Shown here: positions 25,886 to 35,962 of the stretch, in pieces | How positions within the stretch are numbered: the first letter of the stretch is position 1 | Layout: each line of letters starts with the position of its first letter | DNA from: DASXRA01 sp036506155 | GTDB taxonomy: Bacteria; Actinomycetota; Actinomycetes; Mycobacteriales; Jatrophihabitantaceae | Direction of reading: 5' to 3' | Assembly: GCA_036506155.1 (NCBI GenBank) | Contig: DASXSF010000083.1 | Coordinates: 1 to 64,000 of the forward strand | Length of the DNA: 64,000 nucleotides | Translations under genes and position numbers: made by a program | Notes under the pieces: model-generated | Databases searched by the model: none | What the model saw: the letters and a program-made list of their open reading frames with translations, nothing else | Told to the model about the DNA's origin: nothing

Positions 25886-27546
25886 TGAGTACGACGTGGG
25901 CCGGCATCATCTTTGCCGGCACGCTGATCATCGCGCTCGCGCTCGTCCACAAGCCACTGGGCGACTACATGGCGCGGGTGCTGACCGGCAAGCGGCACCT
26001 CGCCGTGGAGAAAGGCGTCTACCGCGTCGGCGGTATCGACCCGGAGGCTGACCAGACGTGGGGTCGCTATCTGCGCTCGATGCTGGCGTTCAGCGCGGTG
26101 TCAGTGGTGTTCTTGTACGTCTTCCTGCGGGTGCAGCAGCACTTCTGGCCGCCGTACGACGTGCCACTCATGAGCCGCAGCCAGTCCTTCAACACGGCGA
26201 CGAGCTTCGTCACCAACACGAACTGGCAGTCCTACTCTGGCGAAAACGCGCTGGGCTACGTCGTGCAGATGGCCGGCCTGGCCGTACAGAACTTCGCGTC
26301 CGCCGCCGTGGGCATCGCGGTGGCGATCGCCCTGGTGCGCGGGTTCGCACGGCACAAGACCGACCGGCTGGGCAACTTCTGGGTGGACCTCACCCGCATC
26401 TCATTGCGCATCTTGCTGCCGATCTCGATCGTGTTCGCGATCGTCTTCGTCGGCGCCGGCATGATCCAGAACTTCCACCACTACCAGGACATCCACACGA
26501 TCACCGGCGGCACGCAGACGCTGACGGGTGGTCCGGTGTCCAGCCAGGAAGCCATCAAAGAACTCGGCACGAACGGCGGAGGCTTCTACAACGCGAACTC
26601 CGCGCACCCATTCGAGAACGCCACGGTGTGGACGAACTGGCTGGAGATCTTCCTGCTGCTGTGCATCTCGTTCTCGCTGCCGCGGACGTTCGGCAAGATC
26701 ATCGGCGACAAGCGGCAGGGCTACACGATCGTCGCGGTGATGGCGCTGCTCGCGATCCTCAGCCTGGGCCTGAACATCGGCTTCCAGACCGCGCACCACG
26801 GGACGGTGCCGACCGCGGTCGGCGGGGCCACCGAGGGCACAGAAACACGGTTCGGGGTGCCCGACTCGGCGACGTTCGCCACCGGAACGACGCTGACGTC
26901 GACGGGTGCGGTCGACAGCTACCACGACTCGTACACGAGCCTCGGCGGCATGATGACGCTGCTGAACATGATGCTCGGCGAAGTGGCACCGGGCGGTACC
27001 GGCTCCGGGTTGTACGGCATCTTGGTCCTGGCCGTGATCACGGTGTTCGTCGCCGGGTTGATGGTCGGGCGAACACCCGAGTACCTAGGAAAGAAGCTAG
27101 GTGGGAGGGAGTTGAAGTTCGCCTCGCTGTACCTGTTGACCACACCGGCTCTGGTGCTGGCCGGAACGGCGATCGCGATGGCGATGCCCGGGCAGCGCGC
27201 CGGGATGCTCAATACCGGCCCGCACGGCTTCTCCGAGGTGCTCTACGCCTTCACCTCGGCGGCTAACAACAACGGCAGCGCGTTCGCAGGTATCTCGGTG
27301 AACACCGTCTGGTACAACACCGCGCTCGGCCTCACAATGCTGTTCGGGCGCTTCCTGCCGATGATCTTCGTCCTTGGCCTCGCCGGGTCACTGTCGCGGC
27401 AGGCGCCAACGCCGGTCACCGAAGGCACGCTGCCGACACACCGAACCTTGTTCGTCGGCATGCTCACCGGCGTCACGATCATCGTGGTCGCCCTGACCTA
27501 CTTCCCCGCTCTCGCTCTCGGTCCTCTTGCGGAGGGTCTGCACTGA
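25885..27546 (+). CDS. kdpA: potassium-transporting ATPase channel subunit KdpA
   Basis: K+-selective channel-like subunit, 553 aa, with about ten helices. The four selectivity loops are visible: TNTNWQSYSGE (about residue 110), GTNGGGFYNANSAHPFEN (about 230), GEVAPGGTGSGLYG (about 366) and SAANNNGSAFAG (about 460). The ATG at 25885 shares bases with the kdpF stop. High-affinity uptake under K+ limitation is the established role. Confidence 0.96.
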   Translation: MSTTWAGIIFAGTLIIALALVHKPLGDYMARVLTGKRHLAVEKGVYRVGGIDPEADQTWGRYLRSMLAFSAVSVVFLYVFLRVQQHFWPPYDVPLMSRSQSFNTATSFVTNTNWQSYSGENALGYVVQMAGLAVQNFASAAVGIAVAIALVRGFARHKTDRLGNFWVDLTRISLRILLPISIVFAIVFVGAGMIQNFHHYQDIHTITGGTQTLTGGPVSSQEAIKELGTNGGGFYNANSAHPFENATVWTNWLEIFLLLCISFSLPRTFGKIIGDKRQGYTIVAVMALLAILSLGLNIGFQTAHHGTVPTAVGGATEGTETRFGVPDSATFATGTTLTSTGAVDSYHDSYTSLGGMMTLLNMMLGEVAPGGTGSGLYGILVLAVITVFVAGLMVGRTPEYLGKKLGGRELKFASLYLLTTPALVLAGTAIAMAMPGQRAGMLNTGPHGFSEVLYAFTSAANNNGSAFAGISVNTVWYNTALGLTMLFGRFLPMIFVLGLAGSLSRQAPTPVTEGTLPTHRTLFVGMLTGVTIIVVALTYFPALALGPLAEGLH

Positions 27547-29708
27547 TGACAACCATGCTGCAAACTCCAACCGGGCGCCCGTCGCGGCCGGTGAGTCCAC
27601 ACCGGGTGCAGGCCGGCCTCCTCGACCCGAAGATGCTGTGGCAGTCGACACCGGACGCGCTGCGCAAGCTGAATCCGCTCACGCTCTACAAGAACCCGGT
27701 CATGTTCATCGTCGAGGTCGGTGCCGTGTTCACGACGGTGATCGCGATCGCGGACCCGAGCGTATTCGCCTGGCTGATCGTCGTGTGGTTGTGGCTGACC
27801 GTGCTGTTCGCGAACCTGGCCGAGGCGGTGGCCGAGGGACGCGGCAAGGCGCAGGCCGACGCGTTGCGGCGTGCGAAGACGGACACGATCGCACGTCGGC
27901 TGGTCGACAACCGCGATTACGAGGGTGCGACCGAACCGGTACCGGCGCCGCAGCTGCAACTGGGCGACGTGGTGGTCGTCGAGGCCGGCGAGATGATCCC
28001 GGGCGACGGCGATGTCGTCGACGGGATCGCAAGCGTGGACGAGAGCGCGATCACCGGCGAGTCCGCGCCGGTCATCCGGGAGTCGGGCGGTGACCGCAGT
28101 TCGGTTACCGGTGGGACGAGGGTGCTCTCCGACCGGATCGTCGTGGAGATCACGCAGAAGCCGGGGGAGAGCTTCATCGACCGGATGATCGCGCTCGTCG
28201 AAGGAGCGAGCCGGCAGAAGACCCCGAACGAGATCGCGCTGAACATTCTGCTGGCGTCGCTGACGATCATCTTCCTGCTCGCGACCGTGACGTTGCAGCC
28301 GATGGCGATCTTCGCCAAGGTCAACCAGCCAGGCATCCCGAACACGGCGGCGCTGGACACGAACGGGATCACCGGCATCGTCATCGTGTCGTTGCTGGTC
28401 TGCCTGATCCCGACGACGATCGGGGCGCTGCTGTCGGCGATCGGCATCGCCGGTATGGACCGGCTGGTGCAGCGCAATGTGCTGGCGATGTCCGGACGGG
28501 CCGTCGAAGCGGCCGGAGATGTCAACACGCTGCTGCTAGACAAGACCGGCACCATCACGCTCGGAAACCGGCAGGCGACCGACTTCATCCCGATCGGCGA
28601 CGTGCCCGTCGATCAGCTCGCCGACGCCGCGCAGCTGTCTTCGCTGGCCGACGAGACTCCGGAGGGCCGCTCCGTCGTGGTGCTCGCCAAGTCACGGTAC
28701 GGACTGCGCGAACGGAACACCGGTGAGCTGGTCAACGCGGTCTGGGTACCGTTCACCGCGCAGTCACGGATGAGCGGAGTGGACCTGCGCCGGCACAACG
28801 GCCAGCCCGGCCGGCAGGTGCGCAAGGGCGCAGCGGGGGCGGTCACGGCGTGGGTACGCGACAACGGCGGCGCCGTTCTGCCCCGGACGAGCGAGATCGT
28901 GGACGGCATCAGCGCCGCCGGCGGCACGCCGCTGGTGGTGGCGGAGCGCGTCGACGAGGCGGCGCCGGCAGTGCTGGGCGTCATCCAGCTCAAGGACATC
29001 GTCAAGGAAGGCATGTCCGAGCGGTTCGACGAGCTGCGCCGGATGGGCATCCGCACCGTGATGATCACGGGTGACAATCCCCTTACCGCGCAGGCCATTG
29101 CGGACGAGGCAGGTGTGGACGACTTTCTCGCCGAGGCCAAGCCCGAGGACAAGATGGCGCTGATCAAGCGAGAGCAGGAGGGCGGCAAGCTCGTCGCGAT
29201 GACCGGCGACGGCACGAACGACGCGCCCGCGCTGGCGCAGGCGGACGTCGGTGTGGCGATGAACACCGGTACGTCCGCGGCGAAAGAGGCCGGCAACATG
29301 GTCGACCTCGACTCCGACCCGACGAAGCTCATAGAGATCGTCGAGATCGGCAAACAGTTGCTCATCACCCGCGGCGCACTGACCACGTTCTCGATCGCGA
29401 ACGACGTCGCGAAGTACTTCGCGATCATCCCGGCGATGTTCGCGGCCGTGTATCCAGGGCTGGACAAGTTGAACATCATGCGGCTGCACTCGCCGGAGTC
29501 GGCGATCCTGTCCGCGGTGATCTTCAACGCGTTGATCATCGTCGCGTTGATCCCGCTTGCGCTGCGGGGCGTGCGCTACCGGCCGTCCAGCGCCAGCGCA
29601 ATGCTGCGCCGCAACCTTTACATCTACGGCGTCGGTGGGCTGATCATGCCGTTCCTCGGCATCAAACTCATCGACCTGATAATCCAATTCATCCCCGGAG
29701 TGCGGTAA
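27546..29708 (+). CDS. kdpB: potassium-transporting P-type ATPase subunit KdpB
   Basis: Catalytic subunit of 720 aa. The actuator loop TGESAPV, phosphorylated Asp in DKTGTITLG (about residue 332), a nucleotide-binding domain and the hinge GDGTNDAPALAQADVGVAMN are all intact. It couples ATP hydrolysis to K+ movement through KdpA. Its start overlaps the kdpA stop by one base. Confidence 0.97.
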   Translation: MTTMLQTPTGRPSRPVSPHRVQAGLLDPKMLWQSTPDALRKLNPLTLYKNPVMFIVEVGAVFTTVIAIADPSVFAWLIVVWLWLTVLFANLAEAVAEGRGKAQADALRRAKTDTIARRLVDNRDYEGATEPVPAPQLQLGDVVVVEAGEMIPGDGDVVDGIASVDESAITGESAPVIRESGGDRSSVTGGTRVLSDRIVVEITQKPGESFIDRMIALVEGASRQKTPNEIALNILLASLTIIFLLATVTLQPMAIFAKVNQPGIPNTAALDTNGITGIVIVSLLVCLIPTTIGALLSAIGIAGMDRLVQRNVLAMSGRAVEAAGDVNTLLLDKTGTITLGNRQATDFIPIGDVPVDQLADAAQLSSLADETPEGRSVVVLAKSRYGLRERNTGELVNAVWVPFTAQSRMSGVDLRRHNGQPGRQVRKGAAGAVTAWVRDNGGAVLPRTSEIVDGISAAGGTPLVVAERVDEAAPAVLGVIQLKDIVKEGMSERFDELRRMGIRTVMITGDNPLTAQAIADEAGVDDFLAEAKPEDKMALIKREQEGGKLVAMTGDGTNDAPALAQADVGVAMNTGTSAAKEAGNMVDLDSDPTKLIEIVEIGKQLLITRGALTTFSIANDVAKYFAIIPAMFAAVYPGLDKLNIMRLHSPESAILSAVIFNALIIVALIPLALRGVRYRPSSASAMLRRNLYIYGVGGLIMPFLGIKLIDLIIQFIPGVR

Positions 29709-30604
29709 TGCGGTCCTTCATCGGTGCCATGCGGCAGCACGTTGCCGCACTGCGCATGCTGCTCGTCTTCACGGTCCTGCTCGGGATCGGCTACCCGCTG
29801 TTCATCACGCTGGTCGCGCAGATCCCGGGCCTTTCAAGGCGGGCGGACGGCTCACTGATCAAGGTCGACGGCAAGGTCGTCGGTTCCAAGATCATCGGAC
29901 AGAGTTTCACCGACAAGAACGGCAACGCGCTGGTGCAGTACTTCCAGTCGCGCCCGTCCGCTGCCGGCGACGGCTACGACCCGACCGCGTCGAGCGCGAG
30001 CAACCTCGGCCCGGAGTCCATTGTCGACACCCTGCCTGATCCCTCGGTGAAGGGCGACACCGGGACGCAGAGCCTGCTCACCCAGGTGTGCTCGCGAAGC
30101 CTCGCGATCGGCGAGCTGGAAGGCGTGGACGGCTCGCGGCCGTTTTGCACTTCCGACGGCGTGGGCGCGGTGCTGGCGGTGTTCTGGTCCGGGCCGGGCT
30201 ACCACGGGCACGTCACCCGTGTGGTCAGCCTGAACCAGGCCGCGCCGGCCAAGCCCTTCGTGGCGACCTACAAGGGTGTCCCGGTCGAGCTCGCCAAGTT
30301 CGGCGAGGACTACTCCAAGGGACAGGTCGTGCCCATCCGCGGCAACGCCCCGGGGAAGCCGGCCGTGCCTGCTGATGCGGTCACCGCGTCCGGCTCCGGG
30401 CTCGATCCGGAGATCAGCCCCGCGTACGCGCGGCTGCAGGAAGCGCGTGTGGCAAAGGCGCGCGGGGTCAGCGTGGCGCAAGTCGCCGCGCTGGTCGACA
30501 AGTACGAGAAGAAGCGCGACCTGGGCTTCCTCGGCGAGCCGCGCGTCAACGTCCTGCAACTCAACATCGCCCTCGACAGGACCTACCCGTACCACAAGGG
30601 ATAA
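29708..30604 (+). CDS. kdpC: potassium-transporting ATPase subunit KdpC, long form
   Basis: Single-helix subunit with an extracytoplasmic domain. The N-terminal helix (about 15-35; VFTVLLGIGYPLFITLVAQI) and conserved blocks GSKIIGQSFTDKNG, YFQSRPSAA, ASSASNLGP, DLGFLGEPRVNVLQLNIALD are present. At 298 aa it is about 100 residues longer than the typical KdpC. The extra part (about residues 115-215) sits between the two conserved blocks and contains two Cys that could form a disulfide. It overlaps the kdpB stop by one base. Confidence 0.94.
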   Translation: MRSFIGAMRQHVAALRMLLVFTVLLGIGYPLFITLVAQIPGLSRRADGSLIKVDGKVVGSKIIGQSFTDKNGNALVQYFQSRPSAAGDGYDPTASSASNLGPESIVDTLPDPSVKGDTGTQSLLTQVCSRSLAIGELEGVDGSRPFCTSDGVGAVLAVFWSGPGYHGHVTRVVSLNQAAPAKPFVATYKGVPVELAKFGEDYSKGQVVPIRGNAPGKPAVPADAVTASGSGLDPEISPAYARLQEARVAKARGVSVAQVAALVDKYEKKRDLGFLGEPRVNVLQLNIALDRTYPYHKG

Positions 30605-30607
30605 CGG

Positions 30608-33154
30608 ATGACCGCACGCGGCCAGCTTCGGGTCTATCTGGGCGCTGCGCCAGGCGTCGGCAAGACGTACGCGATGATCGACGAGGGCCATCGGCGGGCC
30701 GCCCGTGGCACCGACGTCGTCGTCGCGTACGTCGAGACCCACGGCAGGCAGCGCACCGAGGAGAAGCTCACCGGGCTCGAAGTCATCCCGCGGCGCACCG
30801 TGACGTACCGCGGCTCTCAATTCACCGAGCTGGACCTGCCGGCGGTACTCGCGCGAGCGCCGCAGGTCGCGCTCGTCGACGAACTGGCGCACACGAACGT
30901 GCCGGGTGTGGAGCACGCCAAGCGGTGGCAGGACATCGAGCAGCTGCTCGAGGCCGGCATCACCGTCATCAGCAACGTCAACATCCAGCACCTGGAATCA
31001 CTCAACGACGTGGTCCAGGAGATCACCGGCGTCGTCCAGCGCGAGACGGTTCCTGACTCGGTCGTGCGCGCAGCCGAGCAGGTCGAGCTCATTGACATGA
31101 CGGCCGAAGCTCTGCGACGGCGCATGGCGCACGGCAACGTCTACCAGCTCGACAGAATCGACGCCGCGCTATCGAACTACTTCCGGCCCGGCAACCTCAC
31201 CGCGCTGCGGGAGCTCGCGCTCTTGTGGCTCGCAGACGCCGTCGAGGACAACCTGCAGCGCTACCGCGAGGAACACGGCATCGCCCGCAAATGGGAGACC
31301 CGCGAACGAGTCGTCGTCGCTTTGACGGGTGGGCCCGAGGGTGAGGCGCTGCTTCGCCGAGCCGCGCGCATCGCCGCACGCGTGGGCGGTGGCGACCTGC
31401 TCGCCGTGCATGTCGCTCGCAGCGACGGCCTGGCCGGGTCGAGTGTGGCCGAGCTCGACCGTCAACGCGCGCTCGTCGAATCACTCGGCGGCAGCTACCA
31501 CTCCGTTGTCGGCGACAACATTCCCGCTGCGGTACTCGACTTCGCCCGTGCCAGCAATGCGACACAGATCGTCATCGGCGCCAGCCGACGAAATCCGATC
31601 ATCGCGGCGCTCACCGGCCCGGGCACCGGCATGACGATCACCCGGCTGTCCGGGCCGATCGACGTCCACGTCGTCAGCCACGACTACATGGGCAGGGGAC
31701 GGGTCCTGCCGAAGGTGAGCAGCGGACTCACCAGGAAGCGCCGGTTTGCCGGGCTCCTCACCGCAGCCGTCCTCCTCAGTGCACTCGTTCCCATCTGTGC
31801 GGCGCCGCGGGGCGATCTCGGTTTCGGCAGCGACCTATTGCTGTTCCTCCTCGCGGTGATCATCGTCAGCCTCATCGGCGGCTTCATCACGGCATTCGTC
31901 ACCGCGATCGCTGCCAGCTTGCTGCTCAACTACTACTTCGTTCCGCCGATTCACAAACTGACCATCTCCGAGCCGGAGAACATCTTCGCGCTGAACGTGT
32001 TCGTGGTAGTCGCGCTGCTGGTGGCGAAGGTCGTCGACGTGGCCGCCCGACACAGCTCCGAGGCAGCGCGTTCCAACGCGGAAGCCGAAACGATCTCCAC
32101 GCTGGCCGGCAGCCTGCTGCGTGGCGAGCAGGCGATTCCCGCGATGCTGGAACGTGTTCGGGAGAGTTTCGGCGCGCAGGACGCAGCGCTGCTGCGCCGT
32201 GAGTCCGGTGCCCCCGCCAGCAGCAGTGGCCGGTCCGCCGGCATGCGCGGAACCTGGTCGTGCGTCGCCAGCGTCGGTGACAACCCGTGCCTACGGCCCG
32301 AAGACGCCGACACCGAGGTTCCCGTCGGTGAGGACATGATCCTCGTGCTACGCGGACGCCTGCTCGCGGCCGAGGACCAGCGGGTGCTCACTGCCTTCGC
32401 GACTCAGGTCGCGATCGCCTACGAGCAACGCCGGCTTACCGAAGTGGCCGAGGCCGCCGTACCGCTCGTTGAAGCCGATCGGGTGCGCACGGCCTTGCTC
32501 AATGCCGTCAGCCACGACCTGCGCACGCCCCTGGCGTCCGCCAAGGCCGCGGTGTCAAGCCTGCGCAGTCCCGATGTCGCGTGGAGCGAGCAGGATCAGC
32601 AAGAGTTCCTTGCCAATGCGGACGACGCACTTGATCGTCTGACCGCGCTGGTCACCAACCTGCTCGACCTTTCCCGGTTGCAGGTGGGGGTGCTGGCCGT
32701 CGAGACCGCGCCGGTGGCGGTCGAGGACGTCGTCAGCCACGCCCTCGACCATGCGGCGCGCGACGCCAAGGTCGAGGTGGACATCCCCGCTGAGCTGCCC
32801 GCGATCGCTGCCGACCCGGGTCTGCTGGAGCGAGCCGTGGCCAACCTGGTCGAGAACGCGCTGCGCTACTCGCCGTCCGGCGACATCGTACGTATCGCAG
32901 CCAGCGCCCATCGGGACACGATCCAGATCCGCGTCATCGACCACGGCCCGGGTATCCCGGCCGCCGACAGGGCAGCCGTGTTCGCCCCGTTCCAACGCCG
33001 CGACGATCACACCACCGCCGACGGACAAGGCGTCGGTCTGGGGTTGGCAATCGCCCGCGGCTTCGTCGAGGCAATGCACGGGACGATCACGCTCGACGAC
33101 ACACCAGGCGGCGGCCTGATCGCCGCGATCGAGCTCCCGATCGCGCGACCGTAG
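30608..33154 (+). CDS. kdpD: sensor histidine kinase KdpD
   Basis: K+/turgor sensor kinase of 848 aa. The KdpD domain has Walker A GAAPGVGKTYAM (residue about 11) and VDELAHTNVPG; a USP-like domain spans about 235-360. Four membrane helices (DUF4118, about 380-480) follow, then a GAF-like region, a HisKA domain with phospho-acceptor His in AVSHDLRTPLASAKAA and an HATPase domain (LVENALRYSPSGD, HGPGIPAADR, GVGLGLAIA). It starts 3 bases after kdpC. The response regulator kdpE that normally follows is absent; the next gene is convergent kimA. Confidence 0.95.
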   Translation: MTARGQLRVYLGAAPGVGKTYAMIDEGHRRAARGTDVVVAYVETHGRQRTEEKLTGLEVIPRRTVTYRGSQFTELDLPAVLARAPQVALVDELAHTNVPGVEHAKRWQDIEQLLEAGITVISNVNIQHLESLNDVVQEITGVVQRETVPDSVVRAAEQVELIDMTAEALRRRMAHGNVYQLDRIDAALSNYFRPGNLTALRELALLWLADAVEDNLQRYREEHGIARKWETRERVVVALTGGPEGEALLRRAARIAARVGGGDLLAVHVARSDGLAGSSVAELDRQRALVESLGGSYHSVVGDNIPAAVLDFARASNATQIVIGASRRNPIIAALTGPGTGMTITRLSGPIDVHVVSHDYMGRGRVLPKVSSGLTRKRRFAGLLTAAVLLSALVPICAAPRGDLGFGSDLLLFLLAVIIVSLIGGFITAFVTAIAASLLLNYYFVPPIHKLTISEPENIFALNVFVVVALLVAKVVDVAARHSSEAARSNAEAETISTLAGSLLRGEQAIPAMLERVRESFGAQDAALLRRESGAPASSSGRSAGMRGTWSCVASVGDNPCLRPEDADTEVPVGEDMILVLRGRLLAAEDQRVLTAFATQVAIAYEQRRLTEVAEAAVPLVEADRVRTALLNAVSHDLRTPLASAKAAVSSLRSPDVAWSEQDQQEFLANADDALDRLTALVTNLLDLSRLQVGVLAVETAPVAVEDVVSHALDHAARDAKVEVDIPAELPAIAADPGLLERAVANLVENALRYSPSGDIVRIAASAHRDTIQIRVIDHGPGIPAADRAAVFAPFQRRDDHTTADGQGVGLGLAIARGFVEAMHGTITLDDTPGGGLIAAIELPIARP

Positions 33155-33160
33155 TGAGCG

Positions 33161-34996
33161 TCAAAGCTGCTTCAGGCGGAACGCGAGTATGGCGACGATG
33201 GCGTCGGTGCGTGAGCGAAGCGCGGCGGCGAGGATCAGTCCGCGCTGGTTGTGCAGGAGCTGATAACGACGGCTCGTAGGCTCGACCTCGGACAGCAGCA
33301 CGGTGACCTGCATGCCGTGTTCTATCTGGTGGCGGACGTAACCGACGATGGGCGCGACCAGCGTCCGATGCGGGCTGGGGAGCACCTTGAGGTCGACGCC
33401 CGGGTCCCAGATTGCCCACTGCTCGTCCAGCCGCCGTGTCGCGTCCGGGTCGAGGTCGACAGCGATCGGGACGACCTGCCCGCCCATCCGCATGCCGGCG
33501 GTGAGGGCGCGCTCGGTCAGCTTGTTGACGGCAACCACCGGGATGACGACGAGTGCGTGCTCGGCTGTTATCGGTGCGGGTCGAGGTGGGAGCTGCCCGA
33601 GGCCGAGTTGCTCGCCGACGAGACGGTAGTAGCGCTCGATCCGCGCGAACAGCAGCATCAGCGCGGGGATGATGATCAGCAACTGCCAGGCACCCTCGGT
33701 GAACTTGCTGGCCATGAAGATGACGGCCGCGGCGGCCGTGAGCACCGCGCCCACGCCGTTGAGCACGGCGCGCGGAACCCAGCCCGGGGCGCGGTGGGTA
33801 CGCCAGTGCTGGACCATCCCGACCTGGCTGATCGTGAAGCCGATGAACACACCGATCGCGAACAGCGGCAGCAGCCGGTGGGTATCCGCGCCCAGGGCGA
33901 CCAGCAGCAGCGCCGACAGGATCGCCAACGCACCGACGCCGTACCGGAACACCGGCCGTTCGGCACGTAACGCGAACAGGTGCGGGAGGCGATGGTCCTT
34001 GGCGAGTAGGCTCATCAAAACCGGCAGGCCGCCGAAACTGGTGTTGGCGGCAAATGCGAGAACCAGGGTGACCGTGAGGTTCGTGACGTAGAAGGCCCAG
34101 CCCGTGCCGAACGCAGCCGCTGACAGTTGGGCCAGCACCGTGACATTGCCGCGCGGGACGACGTGGTGCAGCCTGATCAGCAACGAGAGCCCGAGCAGCA
34201 TTGATCCGAGCAGCACGCCCAGTGCCACCTCCGTGTGCTGGGCTCGCTTGACAGCCGGGGCGCGAAACTGGGGCACCCCGTTGGCGATCGCCTCCACTCC
34301 GGTCAGCGCCGAGCAGCCCGCGGCGAACGCCTTGAGCAGGACAACGATCCCGAGTGCCTCGGTCGCGTGGATCGGGCCGAGGTCCTGGCCGATGGTCTTG
34401 ACCGGGTGGTCGCGGGCCAGCCCGACGCCGATGATCGCCGCGATTCCGGCGATGAACACGATGGTCGGCAACATGAGCACCCTTGCCGACTCGGCGATAC
34501 CGATCAGGTTGAGCACGGTGAGTACCGCCAGACCGACCAGGCTCACGGCGAGCAGGTGGTGCGACAGTGCTGGGAACACACTGCCCAGGCTGGCGGCCCC
34601 GGCAGCCAAACTCACCGCGACCGTCAGCACGTAGTCCACGACGAGGCTCGCTGCCGCAAGCAGGCTCGTCCGTCGTCCCAGGTTCTTCTTCGCCACCGCG
34701 TAGGCGCCACCCCCGTCGGGGTAGACCGCGATCACCTGCCGGTAGGACATCACCAGAACCAGCAGCAGGATGACGATCGCCACCGACACCGGCACGACCT
34801 CCCGCACGGCGGCCGCGCCGGCCGCGACCAGTGCGAGAACGATCGCCTCAGGTCCGTACGCGACACTTGACAGCGCGTCCAGCGACAAAGCCGCGATGCC
34901 GCCGAGCGTGGTCAGCTTGTGCGCGTCCTCGCGCTCCTCCTGGCGCACCCGCCGGTCACGGATCCGTTCAGGCGGCGTCTTCAGCGGGCGTCCCAT
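33161..34996 (-). CDS. kimA: KimA-type APC superfamily potassium transporter
   Basis: The 611-aa protein has about twelve membrane helices and a C-terminal soluble USP-like domain (from about residue 470). Resemblance to Bacillus KimA (formerly YdaO) is strong along the length: LSLDALSSVAYGPEAIVL, MSYRQVIAVYPDGGGAYAVA, LVVDYVLTVAVSLAAG, AFAAGCSALTGVEAIANGVP and FIGFTISQVGM. KimA is a proton-coupled high-affinity K+ importer inhibited by c-di-AMP. ATG 34996 (AGGAA 8 bases upstream) is preferred to a GTG six bases earlier. It ends 6 bases from the kdpD stop, tail to tail. Confidence 0.85.
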   Translation of the reverse strand: MGRPLKTPPERIRDRRVRQEEREDAHKLTTLGGIAALSLDALSSVAYGPEAIVLALVAAGAAAVREVVPVSVAIVILLLVLVMSYRQVIAVYPDGGGAYAVAKKNLGRRTSLLAAASLVVDYVLTVAVSLAAGAASLGSVFPALSHHLLAVSLVGLAVLTVLNLIGIAESARVLMLPTIVFIAGIAAIIGVGLARDHPVKTIGQDLGPIHATEALGIVVLLKAFAAGCSALTGVEAIANGVPQFRAPAVKRAQHTEVALGVLLGSMLLGLSLLIRLHHVVPRGNVTVLAQLSAAAFGTGWAFYVTNLTVTLVLAFAANTSFGGLPVLMSLLAKDHRLPHLFALRAERPVFRYGVGALAILSALLLVALGADTHRLLPLFAIGVFIGFTISQVGMVQHWRTHRAPGWVPRAVLNGVGAVLTAAAAVIFMASKFTEGAWQLLIIIPALMLLFARIERYYRLVGEQLGLGQLPPRPAPITAEHALVVIPVVAVNKLTERALTAGMRMGGQVVPIAVDLDPDATRRLDEQWAIWDPGVDLKVLPSPHRTLVAPIVGYVRHQIEHGMQVTVLLSEVEPTSRRYQLLHNQRGLILAAALRSRTDAIVAILAFRLKQL

Positions 34997-35252
34997 CGAC
35001 ACCGTTCCTACCGGATCGCCAGTGGCGGCGCATCACTCTCGCCGGGCGAGGCCCTTCTCGCGGGCGGCAGTCGGCCTCCTGAGTCGCTCGCGCCGCGTCG
35101 ATTCGGCTTGCAGTGCCTCATATCGGGGCCCGCCGCGCCATCGGCATCGCCGCCCAGGACCAGGGCATTACCCGGGTTCGATATCGCGCCGAAACGACGA
35201 GCCTTGCGTCATCGGCCCCGCAGATACGGCGCCCAGAAACGAGGAGCACGTA

Positions 35253-35876
35253 ATGGACACCAGGCTCGAAGTGATCGTTATCCCGGTACGCGACGCCGAT
35301 CGGTCGGCCCACTTCTACAAGACGCTGGGCTGGCGCATGGACGCCGACGCCACTGTCGACGACCTGCGCGTCGTCCAGCTGACGCCTCCGGGTTCGCAGG
35401 CGTCCGTGATCTTCGGACTGAATGTCACCACAGCGGTGCCGGGGACCGCGGACGGCATGATGCTCGTCGTCGACGACATCGACGCAGCGCGCGGAGAGCT
35501 CGTCGAGCACGGCGTGGACGTCAGCGAGGTCTTTCACGACGCCGGCGGCGTCTTCCACCACGGCGGGACCGCCAAGCGAGTACCGGGCCCCGGGGCGGAC
35601 CACGCGAGCTACGGATCGTTCGCCTCGTTCAGCGACCCGGACGGCAACACCTGGTACCTGCAGGAGATCACCACGCGACTGCCCGGACGCGTCGACCCGA
35701 CAACGACGACCTACACGTCGACTGACGACCTGGAAGCTGCACTTCGCCGCGCAGCCAAGGCGCACGGTGAACACGAAGCCCGCATCGGCGAGGCGGACGA
35801 GAACTGGCCTGCCTGGTACGCGGACTACGCGGACTACATGGTGCGCGAGCGCGCCGGTGCCGAACTCCCGACGTGA
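35253..35876 (+). CDS. VOC-fold (glyoxalase-like) protein with C-terminal extension
   Basis: The 207-aa protein has an N-terminal VOC domain (about 1-140): VIVIPVRDADRSAHFYKTLG and ASFSDPDGNTWYLQEI with the Glu metal-ligand position. A charged helical tail (about 155-207) follows, with TSTDDLEAALRRAAKAHGEH. The ATG at 35253 has GAGGAG upstream. The substrate is unknown; the tail is common in actinobacterial paralogues. Confidence 0.87.
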   Translation: MDTRLEVIVIPVRDADRSAHFYKTLGWRMDADATVDDLRVVQLTPPGSQASVIFGLNVTTAVPGTADGMMLVVDDIDAARGELVEHGVDVSEVFHDAGGVFHHGGTAKRVPGPGADHASYGSFASFSDPDGNTWYLQEITTRLPGRVDPTTTTYTSTDDLEAALRRAAKAHGEHEARIGEADENWPAWYADYADYMVRERAGAELPT

Positions 35877-35962
35877 GCGATGTCGGGCGCGACCGGCGCG
35901 CGGCTGTGCGAACCTGAGCACTGCACCACCTCCGACGGCTGAAGAGCGGAAGGGAATCAGAC

